From positions 1,765,149 through 1,829,148 of the forward strand of contig NZ_KQ236688.1 of NCBI RefSeq assembly GCF_001183545.1: a stretch of 64,000 nt of DNA, given 5' to 3'. This DNA comes from Cellvibrio sp. pealriver. Its GTDB lineage: Bacteria > Pseudomonadota > Gammaproteobacteria > Pseudomonadales > Cellvibrionaceae. The position numbers and the translations under genes are program-made. Shown piece after piece: positions 30,598 through 40,369 of this stretch (positions are counted from its first letter, which is position 1; every line of letters begins with the position of its first letter). The notes beneath the pieces were generated by a model. The model was given only the letters and a program-made list of their open reading frames with translations, had not been told where the DNA came from and ran no database searches.

Positions 30598-32478
30598 TTA
30601 AATCGAAATTTTCTGTAAGTTTTTGCGACGGCCATAGACCAGGTTTGCCAGTGCACGGCTGCAGCTGACGGATGCGTACATGGTGGTAATGATCCCGACA
30701 ATAAGTGTTACAGCAAACCCTTTGATAGGTCCGGTACCAATTGCAAACAGAATAATCCCTACAATCAAGGTGGTCAGGTTGGCATCCAGAATAGTGACAA
30801 ACGCGCGCTCGTAACCTGAGTAAATAGCCTGCTGGGGTGATGCGCCATTTTTGAGCTCTTCGCGAATACGGGAGTGAATTAACACGTTAGCATCAACCGC
30901 CATACCAATCGTCAATACAATACCTGCAATACCGGGGAGCGTCAGGGTCGCACCAAACATCGAGAGCATGGTAATCATCAGCAGTAAATTCACAGCCAAT
31001 GCAATGTTGGCGAAAACACCAAACATACGGTACGCAACCAACATAAAGAGAACAACCAAACCGAAGCCCCATAGGGTTGCATCAACACCGTTGGCAATGT
31101 TTTCAGCACCCAATGACGGGCCAATAGTACGTTCTTCCACGAAATGCATAGGGGCCGCCAAAGCACCCGCACGCAATAGCAACGCCAATTCCGATGCTTC
31201 CGCTGGACTATCCAAACCCGTAATACGGAATTGCACGCCCAATGCACTCTGGATGGTCGCAAGGCTAATTACTTTGCGCTCAACGTACTGCGTCATCTTT
31301 TCAACGTTTTCACCTGCAGCATTTTTCACAATCTGCGTACGGGTTTTGTATTCGATAAACAAGATGCCCATTTGGCGCCCCACATTATTGCGGGTTACGC
31401 GGTGCATGTGAGTACCACCCAGACTATCAAGGGTAATATTGACCTGTGGCTGGTTAGTTTCCGGATCAAAACTACTGGTTGCATTAGCAACTCGATCACC
31501 GGTCACAATTAATTGTTTTTCTAACTCAGCATTGCCGCGCTGCATTTGCGTCAGCTCGTCTTTGTAAGGGAAAGACTCTTTGTTGGATACCAAGGTATCC
31601 GGGGATGCGCCCAAACGGAATTCGAGATTGGCGGTTTTACCAATCACGCGCTTGGCTTCTGCAGGATCCTGAATGCCTGCCAGCTGCACGATGATACGAT
31701 TTCGCCCTTGGCGCTGTACCATTGGTTCGGATACACCTAATTCATTAACACGGTTACGCAAGGTAATCAGGTTCTGGCTAACGGCGTAGTCTTCAATTTC
31801 ACGCACGCCTGCTTCACTGAAATCGGCGTTAAAAGCGAACTCACCTTCAGTCTGTTTATCCGACGTAGTAAATAGCAATGTTGGAAAATCACTCCGCAAC
31901 AAACTGATCGCCGCATCACGTGCCTCTGCATTACGAAAGCGCGCAACTATCTGGTTATCCTTTTGTGCAATTACTGAGGTATAACGCACCTTTGCTTTAC
32001 GCATTTTCTCTTTCATATCATCAGCATTGATTTCCTGACGCTTTGCAACGGCAGATGCTGTATCAACTTCCAACAAAAAATGCACACCGCCCGCAAGATC
32101 AAGACCCAACTTTAAAGGCTCAGCTCCCATGGCTTGCAACCAGCCGGGGGTTGTTGAAGCGGTATTCAGTGCTACCACATAACCATCACCCAACGCCTGT
32201 TGTACAATTTTGCGCGCAGCCATTTGCTGCTCTACATCCTTGATTCGCACCATTGCAGTTTTTGCAGTCACTTCACCGCCAAAAGCTTCTATATTGGCTT
32301 CTTTCAGCGCAGCTTCCATTTTGGTCAGCACGGGTGCATCAATCACTTTCGCACTGGAATCACCGGAAACCTGAATAGCCGCATCAGGTGCGTATAAATT
32401 GGGGATCGAATACACAACGCCAACTACTGTAAAAAACAGCAGTAACAGGTATTTCCACAGGGGATAACGGTTTAGCAT
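30598..32478 (-). CDS. secD: Protein translocase subunit SecD
   Basis: A 626-residue membrane protein, partner of SecF. Recognisable parts are LKLGLDLAGGVHFLLEVDT, the P1 periplasmic domain with ELGVSEPMVQRQGRNRIIVQ, and the C-terminal membrane block IVLTIGMAVDANVLIHSRIREE, plus GPIKGFAVTLIVGI. Length agrees with gammaproteobacterial SecD. The gene usually lies after yajC, which is missing from the 166 bases between here and tgt. Confidence 0.97.
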   Translation of the reverse strand: MLNRYPLWKYLLLLFFTVVGVVYSIPNLYAPDAAIQVSGDSSAKVIDAPVLTKMEAALKEANIEAFGGEVTAKTAMVRIKDVEQQMAARKIVQQALGDGYVVALNTASTTPGWLQAMGAEPLKLGLDLAGGVHFLLEVDTASAVAKRQEINADDMKEKMRKAKVRYTSVIAQKDNQIVARFRNAEARDAAISLLRSDFPTLLFTTSDKQTEGEFAFNADFSEAGVREIEDYAVSQNLITLRNRVNELGVSEPMVQRQGRNRIIVQLAGIQDPAEAKRVIGKTANLEFRLGASPDTLVSNKESFPYKDELTQMQRGNAELEKQLIVTGDRVANATSSFDPETNQPQVNITLDSLGGTHMHRVTRNNVGRQMGILFIEYKTRTQIVKNAAGENVEKMTQYVERKVISLATIQSALGVQFRITGLDSPAEASELALLLRAGALAAPMHFVEERTIGPSLGAENIANGVDATLWGFGLVVLFMLVAYRMFGVFANIALAVNLLLMITMLSMFGATLTLPGIAGIVLTIGMAVDANVLIHSRIREELKNGASPQQAIYSGYERAFVTILDANLTTLIVGIILFAIGTGPIKGFAVTLIVGIITTMYASVSCSRALANLVYGRRKNLQKISI

Positions 32479-32644
32479 AAAAATTTCCCAACTGGTCTGC
32501 GGCAGACTTCAGAGCACTGATGATTCCAGGCTACGCCGATTGCTCCGCCTTATTTTTTACGAGCACACAGCCAATTTTTGGCTGCGGTATGGTCAAGGGC
32601 GCCGGATTATACCCTTTAATTGGCATACAACAACGCTAACGCAC

Positions 32645-33814
<1,170 letters not shown>

Positions 33815-34897
33815 TTAACCGGTCACGCCAACACGCTGATGTGCTGCTGTTGGATTACGGGTGATAAACATGGCATCGCCATAACTGAAAAAACGATACT
33901 GCCGGGCAACTGCCTCTTCATAGGCAGCCATCGTAAATTGATAACCAGCGAAGGCCGACACCAACATAATGAGCGTCGATTCAGGCAAGTGGAAATTGGT
34001 CACCAAGGCATCAACTACCTGAAACTGATAACCGGGATAAATAAAGATGCTGGTCTCGCCTTGATATGGGTGGATTGCACCTTTTTGCGCGGCATCAGCA
34101 TAACCTTGCGCAGCCGATTCCAAACTACGAACGCTGGTAGTACCTACGGCGATTACACGCTTGCCTGCAGCCTTGGTCGAACGTACCAACTCACAAACGT
34201 CTTCCGATACATCCATAATCTCGGAGTGCATTTGATGCTCGGTAATATTATCGACTCGCATATTCTGGAAAGTGCCAGCCCCTACATGCAGGGTCACAAA
34301 TGCGATGTTCACACCTTTTTCCCGGAGCTGCTCAAGCATTAACTCATCAAAATGCAAGCCCGCAGTAGGTGCTGCGACAGCACCCTGTTTCTCACCATAG
34401 ACAGTCTGGTAACGCTCGCGGTCAGCAGCCACATCATCCCTGTCTATATAAGGAGGCAAAGGCATATGGCCAATACGATCCAGCACAACCAACACTGGGT
34501 CATCACCTAAAAATTCCCACTCAAATAAAGCGTCGTGCCGCGCAACAAGCTGGATGCGGGTACCGTCCTGTAAGATGACCTGCGCCCCCACCTTTGGAGC
34601 CTTACTGGCTCGGGTATGGGAAAGCACTCTGTGGTTATCCAGTACGCGCTCTACCAGTACCTCAACCTGCCCGCCCGACTCCTTCTGCCCAAACAATCGC
34701 GCCGGAATCACGCGGGTATCGTTGAACACCATTAAATCGCCCGGTTCAACAAGGCTAAGCAAATCAGGAAAGTGACCGTGAGTAAGTTGGCCGGATATAC
34801 CATCCAACTGTAACAAACGACTACCGCGCCGCTCTGCAGCAGGTGCACGGGCAATAAGAGAATCAGGTAATTCGTAGAAAAAATCCTGGCGACGCAT
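33815..34897 (-). CDS. queA: S-adenosylmethionine:tRNA ribosyltransferase-isomerase (QueA)
   Basis: A 360-residue enzyme that adds the epoxycyclopentane group to preQ1 on tRNA. Conserved blocks include [52 protein letters not shown] and [16 protein letters not shown] place the start at ATG 34897 (MRRQDFF), which matches the family; the frame is open for 36 more codons with no family match. The Tgt gene follows 30 bases downstream. Confidence 0.97.
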   Translation of the reverse strand: MRRQDFFYELPDSLIARAPAAERRGSRLLQLDGISGQLTHGHFPDLLSLVEPGDLMVFNDTRVIPARLFGQKESGGQVEVLVERVLDNHRVLSHTRASKAPKVGAQVILQDGTRIQLVARHDALFEWEFLGDDPVLVVLDRIGHMPLPPYIDRDDVAADRERYQTVYGEKQGAVAAPTAGLHFDELMLEQLREKGVNIAFVTLHVGAGTFQNMRVDNITEHQMHSEIMDVSEDVCELVRSTKAAGKRVIAVGTTSVRSLESAAQGYADAAQKGAIHPYQGETSIFIYPGYQFQVVDALVTNFHLPESTLIMLVSAFAGYQFTMAAYEEAVARQYRFFSYGDAMFITRNPTAAHQRVGVTG

Positions 34898-35103
34898 AAC
34901 AATCGGGCAACCTGATAGGGATTGACTTGAAAAAGGTCGGCAGGTTACTCCAATTTGCGAGCATTGCAAAATAAGGGAGTGGAAAAGCCTTATTTCAATG
35001 CACATTAGAGGTGAACATCAGAAACTGACCGAGCTTAAATGAACCGCTTTTTGATCAAGTTGTTTAGTAAATGTGGGCAGGAAGAAGTTTTCGTAATAAA
35101 TGT

Positions 35104-35131
35104 TTGACAGCAAGCTTCAAATCATTAAAAT
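35104..35131 (+). promoter_or_regulatory. Sigma-70 promoter of the tRNA-Leu gene
   Basis: TTGACA at 35104-35109 and TAAAAT at 35126-35131 are separated by 16 bases; transcription would start a few bases before the tRNA. Confidence 0.75.
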
Positions 35132-35142
35132 GCGCACCACTC

Positions 35143-35229
35143 GCCAGTGTGGCGGAATTGGTAGACGCACCGGATTCAAAATCCGGCGCCCTTAAAAGCG
35201 TGTCGGTTCGAGTCCGACCACTGGCACCA
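35143..35229 (+). tRNA. tRNA-Leu (anticodon CAA)
   Basis: An 87-base gene. The acceptor arms are GCCAGTG and CACTGGC followed by encoded ACCA. The anticodon stem is CCGGA/TCCGG around the loop TTCAAAA, giving anticodon CAA for UUG codons. A long variable arm (CGCCCTTAAAAGCG) marks it as class II, and the T-arm holds GGTTCGAGTCC. Confidence 0.97.
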
Positions 35230-35235
35230 AATCCG

Positions 35236-35269
35236 AAAGGGCTTACAGCAATGTAAGCCCTTTTTTATT
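35236..35269 (+). terminator. Terminator after tRNA-Leu
   Basis: A perfect 12-bp stem (AAAGGGCTTACA / TGTAAGCCCTTT) with a GCAA tetraloop and a following TTTATT. Confidence 0.92.
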
Positions 35270-35374
35270 GCCTGTGATTTACATGCGTATTTACACATCA
35301 ATCACACAGAAAAAGAGAAATTCAAAAACACATCCTTGTGAGGGGTTTGGGAAAAAACCAAAGCAAGCAGGAAG

Positions 35375-36373
35375 TCAGTACTCCAACTGCACGGTATCAT
35401 GATGATGGCGAATCAGTGATCTTCTGGAAGCATGTGACAACATAGCTGTTTGCGCATAGTGCTCGGCGACAGCGATCGCAGCACAATTAATGATATCGAG
35501 ATTACCTGCATACTTAGGCAAGTAATCACCTAAACCTTCTACGCTTAAATCGATTCGAACTCCACCATTCACCAATACCGGCTCGGACTCTAACTTATAC
35601 CCGGGCACATATGCCTGAATTTTTTTTAACATATTTGCCAACGGTAACTGCAGTGAGTCTATATCCATGGAATCACAGTAGGCGGTTATGGTGGTTAACA
35701 TCCTCGTATCAGGATTGATTTCATCAACCAACAATTCAACTTCAAATTCCTGAATACCCGTATATTTTTTCAGCCCCGCCTTGGTATTGCGATAGTATTC
35801 ATCCAAATTAGCCAAGGTACCAGGACCAACAGAATGCGGTGAGACAATCGACTTCACTGCGATTCTAGTTAAACCGGGAATAGTTTTCGCGAGCACTTGC
35901 GCAACAGGTATGGATGCCTGCCCGCCGCAGGAAATCATACTGATATTCTTATTCTCCAGCACCTCATCCAAACCTAGCGCTGGAACACAACACTCTCCGA
36001 TTTGCGATGGAGTCATATCAATAGCCAGTAGCCCTAACCCATCAAATATTTGTGCATGCTCTATATGGCATGCAGCAGATGTTGCATCAAAAACAATATC
36101 ACAGCGATTTTCTGCTTCAAAAAAAGCATTAATACCTTTGTCAGATACACGCACACCCAAGTCAGTCGCATAGCGCATTCCCGCAGATTGCAAATTGCGC
36201 CCAACAAAAATGACACAATCAAGCCAAGGAGAACGGCGTACTTTTACTAATAAATCAACACCTATTTTACCTGTGCCAATAATACCAACACGTAACCGCC
36301 CATTAGCCTGCACATTTTTTCCTTGATCTCTGTGTAAAAGCTCCCCACTCAATAACGCTTTAATGAACTGCAT
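35375..36373 (-). CDS. Acetaldehyde dehydrogenase (acylating), MhpF/DmpF family, without its aldolase
   Basis: A 332-residue NAD-dependent enzyme of the type that turns acetaldehyde and CoA into acetyl-CoA. The Rossmann motif is GIIGTGKIGVDL (about 30-41), the catalytic Cys149 is in ISCGGQASIPVAQVL, and SVGPGTLANLDEYYRNT plus YAGNLDIINCAAIAVAE are family blocks. Compared with DmpF/MhpF it has about 25 extra residues at the N-terminus. Family members normally form a channelling complex with a 4-hydroxy-2-oxovalerate aldolase; none is encoded in the window, and neither are meta-cleavage genes. AAGGA seven bases upstream supports the ATG. Substrate may differ from acetaldehyde. Confidence 0.85.
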   Translation of the reverse strand: MQFIKALLSGELLHRDQGKNVQANGRLRVGIIGTGKIGVDLLVKVRRSPWLDCVIFVGRNLQSAGMRYATDLGVRVSDKGINAFFEAENRCDIVFDATSAACHIEHAQIFDGLGLLAIDMTPSQIGECCVPALGLDEVLENKNISMISCGGQASIPVAQVLAKTIPGLTRIAVKSIVSPHSVGPGTLANLDEYYRNTKAGLKKYTGIQEFEVELLVDEINPDTRMLTTITAYCDSMDIDSLQLPLANMLKKIQAYVPGYKLESEPVLVNGGVRIDLSVEGLGDYLPKYAGNLDIINCAAIAVAEHYAQTAMLSHASRRSLIRHHHDTVQLEY

Positions 36374-36840
36374 AATTTAATCCTTGAAAATTATCTCATT
36401 AATTGTTTTTAACCAAATTGTCGATATTACTCCGCAAAGATTTCACATTCGTTTCTGCTTTTAAATATTAAACAAGCAGTTTCGAGAACCGGATCTCAAT
36501 AATTTAATAATCCATATTTTAAAGAGCAGTACAAAAAATCGCGCAAAACAAAGAAGCAACTTATTTCATTTTTAACCATAAGATTTAATCAAAGAAATGA
36601 AGAATTTTTGTTTTAAACATGAAGACTTATGTGCCACATTTTTTTAAACACTATTAAAAACCCTATTAAATGCAGGTTCAGATAGTCATAATCGCGCGCC
36701 ACAGTAATAGTAGAGCGCACGTTGATTTTCGAAGACTGCGATTATGCTGATTTTTAAACACTGCAATAAAGGTACTTTGATCTGAGGTTTTGTCGAAGTG
36801 AAAAATAACTTTTGATCGTTAAAAACCAAAGGAGCATTAC
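36374..36840. other. AT-rich 467-base gap between divergent genes
   Basis: No credible gene is seen here. It must hold the promoters for the dehydrogenase (minus) and for the repeat-protein operon (plus). It is clearly more AT-rich than the housekeeping parts and contains the two-part direct repeat described separately. A good ribosome-binding site (AAAGGAG) lies just before 36841. Confidence 0.6.
36621..36762. repeat. Two-part direct repeat with exact 110-base period
   Basis: GAAGACT, 13 variable bases, then TTTTTAAACACT occurs at 36621-36652 and again at 36731-36762. Both elements are identical in the two copies and keep the same spacing. Confidence 0.75.
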
Positions 36841-38091
36841 GTGGTTAAACAACCTAAATATTATTTTGAGGCGATGTTAGGAATAAGCGAGCCTTGGTCA
36901 ATACAGGATGTAACCATTGATGAAAAAAATAAGCTAATACAGATCAACCTTACCTTCCATACCGAAAAGCCACGCTTTTCCTTTTTTTCAAAAGCACCAG
37001 AAAACGATACCCATAAAATCATTGATACAGGTTTAGCTAAACGCTGGGTGCATGCCAGTACCGGATACTACACTTGCCATATCGTTTCCAGTTTCTATGA
37101 TCCAACCATAAGCAGCCCGGGCATCAGCCGCAATGCATTAATGCAACCCAATTTCTTGGGAGAGCCAAATCGCAACTACACTCATCAACTTCGTCAACAA
37201 GTAGCACTGGCAAATATTCGTGGTATGGCAGCTGATGCAATATCGAATATGCTGAAAGTTGATGTAGGGGTTGTTGAAGAAATTCTGGGTGATATTGAAA
37301 GGACACCGGAAACATATCGCATGGCTACATGCCTACCTTGCCCATCCGATCCCATATGGGAAAATATTATTTCGGATAAATTCCACTTAAAAACGCAACT
37401 TTTCCCCTTGAAGCTCATGCTATCCAAACTGAAGCTCAGCATGATTGACCCAAAAGTGGATATTAAATTAAGTGATGCAGTAAATGAGCTACGTAAATTT
37501 ATTATTTCACACATCAACACACTTGATGCAGAGATAAGCCAGATCTGCGCACTCTCTACCAAAAAACAAGCAATCGAAGAGCGCCATAACACTACGACAA
37601 AACTGGTTTTACCTGCACTCAAAAATAACATATGGCTTAAATTAATTACCGGAAAAATTGACCTTAACTCAACCAATATGCCACTCAACTTGTTTTTAGT
37701 CAGACTGCGCCATGCTTTTCAAAACACAGATGATCACAACTCAAAAATATTTTCACTCAACTCATTGCGTGAGTTTTTCCGTAAAAATGCACGCTCATTA
37801 AAAAAAGAATTAATATTAATAAATCAATTAATGAATGCGCCAGAGGAGCAAAAATTTTCATTGCCAGATGAACGCAGCGATATCTGGAAGCGCATTTTAA
37901 AAGATGACAATTTCATCCCAAGTTCACATATTGCTTATAAATTATTGTTATCCAATTTGCGCTCGCAATTGCTGATGAATCCTGATCCGGTTGTAGAACT
38001 TAACGCAGCAAGGCGCGTAAGGGACTTTATCAAGCATAACCAACGATTCATGCAACAAGAATTGCGGATGGTATTAAGCAGTAACCAATAA
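36841..38091 (+). CDS. Uncharacterised protein with HTH-like N-terminal part and three 71-residue repeats
   Basis: A 416-residue cytoplasmic protein with a GTG start (AAAGGAG six bases before). Residues 165-235, 257-327 and 341-411 align without gaps as three repeats: each starts LP, has IW at positions 8-9, a conserved Leu at 30 and 33, a Phe near 55 and ends in an amphipathic helix. The first 150 residues differ; WSIQDVTIDEKNKLIQINL and a helix-turn-helix-like stretch IRGMAADAISNMLKVDVGVV faintly recall the N-terminal part of ISL3 transposases, but zinc cysteines and the DDE catalytic domain are absent. I do not recognise the family. It is followed 43 bases later by a FIST-like gene, likely one operon. 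Base composition is AT-rich against neighbours. Confidence 0.7.
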   Translation: MVKQPKYYFEAMLGISEPWSIQDVTIDEKNKLIQINLTFHTEKPRFSFFSKAPENDTHKIIDTGLAKRWVHASTGYYTCHIVSSFYDPTISSPGISRNALMQPNFLGEPNRNYTHQLRQQVALANIRGMAADAISNMLKVDVGVVEEILGDIERTPETYRMATCLPCPSDPIWENIISDKFHLKTQLFPLKLMLSKLKLSMIDPKVDIKLSDAVNELRKFIISHINTLDAEISQICALSTKKQAIEERHNTTTKLVLPALKNNIWLKLITGKIDLNSTNMPLNLFLVRLRHAFQNTDDHNSKIFSLNSLREFFRKNARSLKKELILINQLMNAPEEQKFSLPDERSDIWKRILKDDNFIPSSHIAYKLLLSNLRSQLLMNPDPVVELNAARRVRDFIKHNQRFMQQELRMVLSSNQ

Positions 38092-38134
38092 CATTTAACC
38101 GACCTATACACATATAAATTTCAGGAGAGCTTGC

Positions 38135-39163
38135 ATGGCACAAGACGCCGATATCAGCATCCACAGCGCGTTGGTAAACCGCGCCCAACTTATCGAAAAA
38201 ATTATCAAGGGCGAATACTTGGTTATCGCAGCGGACGAATCTGTCTTGGCCGATTTGCCATCAGGCAATTGGATTGCAGGCACCATTCCCTACTTCATGA
38301 CAGCAGAGGGAGGGAAAGCAGATAGGGAAATGATCTTTGTGAATACTATTGAGGGTGTTCAACCCGGCAATGCACCACGTATTACCCTGTATGACAGCAA
38401 CTCTATTGCACGTATCGCACAAGAAGCACCGGAGCATGGTTTTACTATGGTGATACTGCCCGCGATGTCCGATGTTCACTTGTCCTACGCACAAAATGCG
38501 CCTGATTACCCAAACATGTATTTCTCACCCATCATTGGGTGGATTTCAGGTGTACATCTTGATGATCTTGGGAGCCGCAGTGCCAAAGTAGGTTTTGGCC
38601 CTGCACGAGGCATGTTGTTTGATCAGCAAGCGGTCGCTATTCACATCCCCTTGCCTACCAATCAGCTCGCCAACATTAATATTGTGAATTTATTTACCCA
38701 AGGCGATGGCCCGGAGATTAAATTTAAAACGACAGGTTTCAACGTCACCGAATGCACTATTAACGGTGAACCAGCCAATCTTGCGGAGTATATTAAATAC
38801 GCCAAGATTGATACTCGCTTGCCATTGGTTGCCAATTATTCTGGTGTAATGGTGAACGTCAGTATTCAACAGGTTGATGACGCCAATAATAAAGTCGATC
38901 TATATGCGCCAGTATTTGCGGATATTAGCTATCGCTTTGCCAAACCCGTTGAAAACTATCTCGAAAGCTTCAACAAAGAACTTTCCGCATCAGCCAGTGA
39001 AGGGATTTCATTTTCGTGCAATTGTATTTTGAATTATTTGTATTCAGAACTGGAAGGCAAAAAAACACGGGATCTTACCGGCCCGATTACATTTGGTGAA
39101 GTTGCTTATCAATTGCTTAACCAGACGCTGGTTTATTTGAGTATCAGTGGTAGCTCGCGCTGA
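38135..39163 (+). CDS. FIST-like protein of unknown function
   Basis: A 342-residue protein with no signal peptide or membrane segment; AGGAGAG precedes the ATG. The C-terminal part, about residues 285-340, has SFSCNCILNYLYSEL and then GPITFGEVAYQLLNQTLVYL. This resembles the end of FIST_C domains, where a cysteine-containing strand is followed by a G-E motif and N-Q-T. FIST proteins are thought to bind small ligands, perhaps amino acids, and often accompany signalling proteins. The N-terminal 280 residues I cannot assign. It lies in the same operon as the repeat protein and ends before a strong bidirectional terminator. It may be listed as a domain of unknown function. Confidence 0.6.
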   Translation: MAQDADISIHSALVNRAQLIEKIIKGEYLVIAADESVLADLPSGNWIAGTIPYFMTAEGGKADREMIFVNTIEGVQPGNAPRITLYDSNSIARIAQEAPEHGFTMVILPAMSDVHLSYAQNAPDYPNMYFSPIIGWISGVHLDDLGSRSAKVGFGPARGMLFDQQAVAIHIPLPTNQLANINIVNLFTQGDGPEIKFKTTGFNVTECTINGEPANLAEYIKYAKIDTRLPLVANYSGVMVNVSIQQVDDANNKVDLYAPVFADISYRFAKPVENYLESFNKELSASASEGISFSCNCILNYLYSELEGKKTRDLTGPITFGEVAYQLLNQTLVYLSISGSSR

Positions 39164-39192
39164 GCAAGTTAATGAACAGTGTGCCCCATGAT

Positions 39193-39222
39193 AAAAAACG
39201 GCGGAATTAACCGCCGTTTTTT
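39193..39222. terminator. Bidirectional terminator between convergent genes
   Basis: A perfect 12-bp stem (AAAAAACGGCGG / CCGCCGTTTTTT) with loop AATTAA serves the FIST-like gene and the opposing 39267 gene. Confidence 0.92.
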
Positions 39223-39266
39223 ATTTTTCACTATTAATATTTATGACGATCTTTAATCATTCGCTA

Positions 39267-39800
39267 TCAGCCAGCGCCATAAGCTTTTATATATTGTTGT
39301 AATGATTTTTCATTTCGCTTGATAAATTCAATATCACTGCGCGGTACGGCAAGAATGGCAGGATCAGCTTTTTCCTTCAGTTGCTTTGCTTGCTCTTCTG
39401 TTAACTTACCCAAATCGCCAAACAAGAAATAAGCCGCGATAGCATTACCGAGCTTACTGCTCAAGCGCATATATTCCCCCACTGATTTCCAACCATGTTT
39501 GTGGATAATCTGGTTGGCTGCATCCTCAAGGTTATTGGCTTTTAATATCACTGTAATTTTTTGATCTTGTGCTGACGCGGGCAATGCCTCGAATGCTTTT
39601 ATCTCTTCCTCGGTGGTATTCATACTATCGACAACTTGCACAATAGGCGCAATATCACGATTAGTTTGCATCCAGCGCTGTACAGACTGTGCATTCAAGT
39701 TAGTGTTGTTCGGCAATAATTGTGCGTTGACTGGTACGCTTACCCACACAACACTGCATATAAGCGCAATAACAATACGCATCACGTTCAAGCCCTTCAT
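39267..39800 (-). CDS. Predicted periplasmic protein of unknown function
   Basis: A 177-residue protein with a cleavable signal peptide (hydrophobic core IVIALICSVVWVSVPVNA). The mature part is helical and charged, with LTEEQAKQLKEKADPAILAV. No cysteines, and no domain I can name. ATG 39782 (MRIVIAL) is an alternative start with AAGGG upstream and would give a cleaner signal peptide. The membrane-protein gene upstream ends four bases before it, so the two form an operon. Confidence 0.65.
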   Translation of the reverse strand: MKGLNVMRIVIALICSVVWVSVPVNAQLLPNNTNLNAQSVQRWMQTNRDIAPIVQVVDSMNTTEEEIKAFEALPASAQDQKITVILKANNLEDAANQIIHKHGWKSVGEYMRLSSKLGNAIAAYFLFGDLGKLTEEQAKQLKEKADPAILAVPRSDIEFIKRNEKSLQQYIKAYGAG

Positions 39801-39804
39801 TGAC

Positions 39805-40194
39805 TTATGACAATCGCAATGTAATCGCGGTTGTTAGCGACCACACCCAATAAAAGAAAAACACCAGAAAAGGCGTGAGTAAACCCAGTGAAAAGCCTGC
39901 CATACCTTTCCCTTCGTAAAATGGATAAAACACAAACAGCTGGATTAATGTGGGAATCAATGCAATTACAAAACTACGTGCAAAGATGTTGCTGGAAAAT
40001 ACCGATAACAAAAACAACAGCCCCCACAAGCCGCCCCAAATAATCCGCGGGTACATCCAATGGGGTGATATTGAACCCGCCAACTGAACGTTCAGCGATT
40101 GTGTAATACCGTAGCGACTGAACAACCACATCACCACACACATGACCAACCCGCCCAGACAACCGGCTCCAAATACCGTTAATGCATTTTTCAT
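39805..40194 (-). CDS. Small inner-membrane protein of unknown function
   Basis: A 129-residue protein from ATG 40194 with four hydrophobic segments (about 5-25, 45-65, 70-90 and 100-125) and short loops. The open frame extends upstream by 31 codons without hydrophobic or conserved character, so the later start is preferred. No family is recognised. It is co-transcribed with the periplasmic protein gene downstream, and divergent from the ABC transporter. Confidence 0.6.
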   Translation of the reverse strand: MKNALTVFGAGCLGGLVMCVVMWLFSRYGITQSLNVQLAGSISPHWMYPRIIWGGLWGLLFLLSVFSSNIFARSFVIALIPTLIQLFVFYPFYEGKGMAGFSLGLLTPFLVFFFYWVWSLTTAITLRLS

Positions 40195-40369
40195 AGATCG
40201 TTGCTCGCACCATGAGAGTTTTATAATGACGGAGATTACTGCCATTCTCTGACAGCGACTCCGGGATAATAAGCGCCAGTGTATCACCCGGACTTAACAC
40301 TTGGTTACACTGAAAATGCCTTGGGGGCTGCTACAATAGCGGCTCAGTTTTTATACAGCGAAGACTAAC

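Noticed and set aside
32568..32584. Terminator between tgt and secD
   Set aside because: Only a 5-bp stem (CAGCC/GGCTG) and no T-run on either strand.
36374..36840. CRISPR-like array in the AT-rich gap
   Set aside because: Only two copies of a two-part repeat, 110 bases apart, with no regular spacers and no cas genes in the window.
36841..38091. Active ISL3-type transposase
   Set aside because: No DDE catalytic domain, no zinc cysteines, and no terminal inverted repeats around the gene; the C-terminal part is three unrelated repeats.
35143..39163. Genomic island inserted at tRNA-Leu
   Set aside because: The tRNA and AT-rich genes look suggestive, but there is no integrase and no repeat of the tRNA 3' end within the window.
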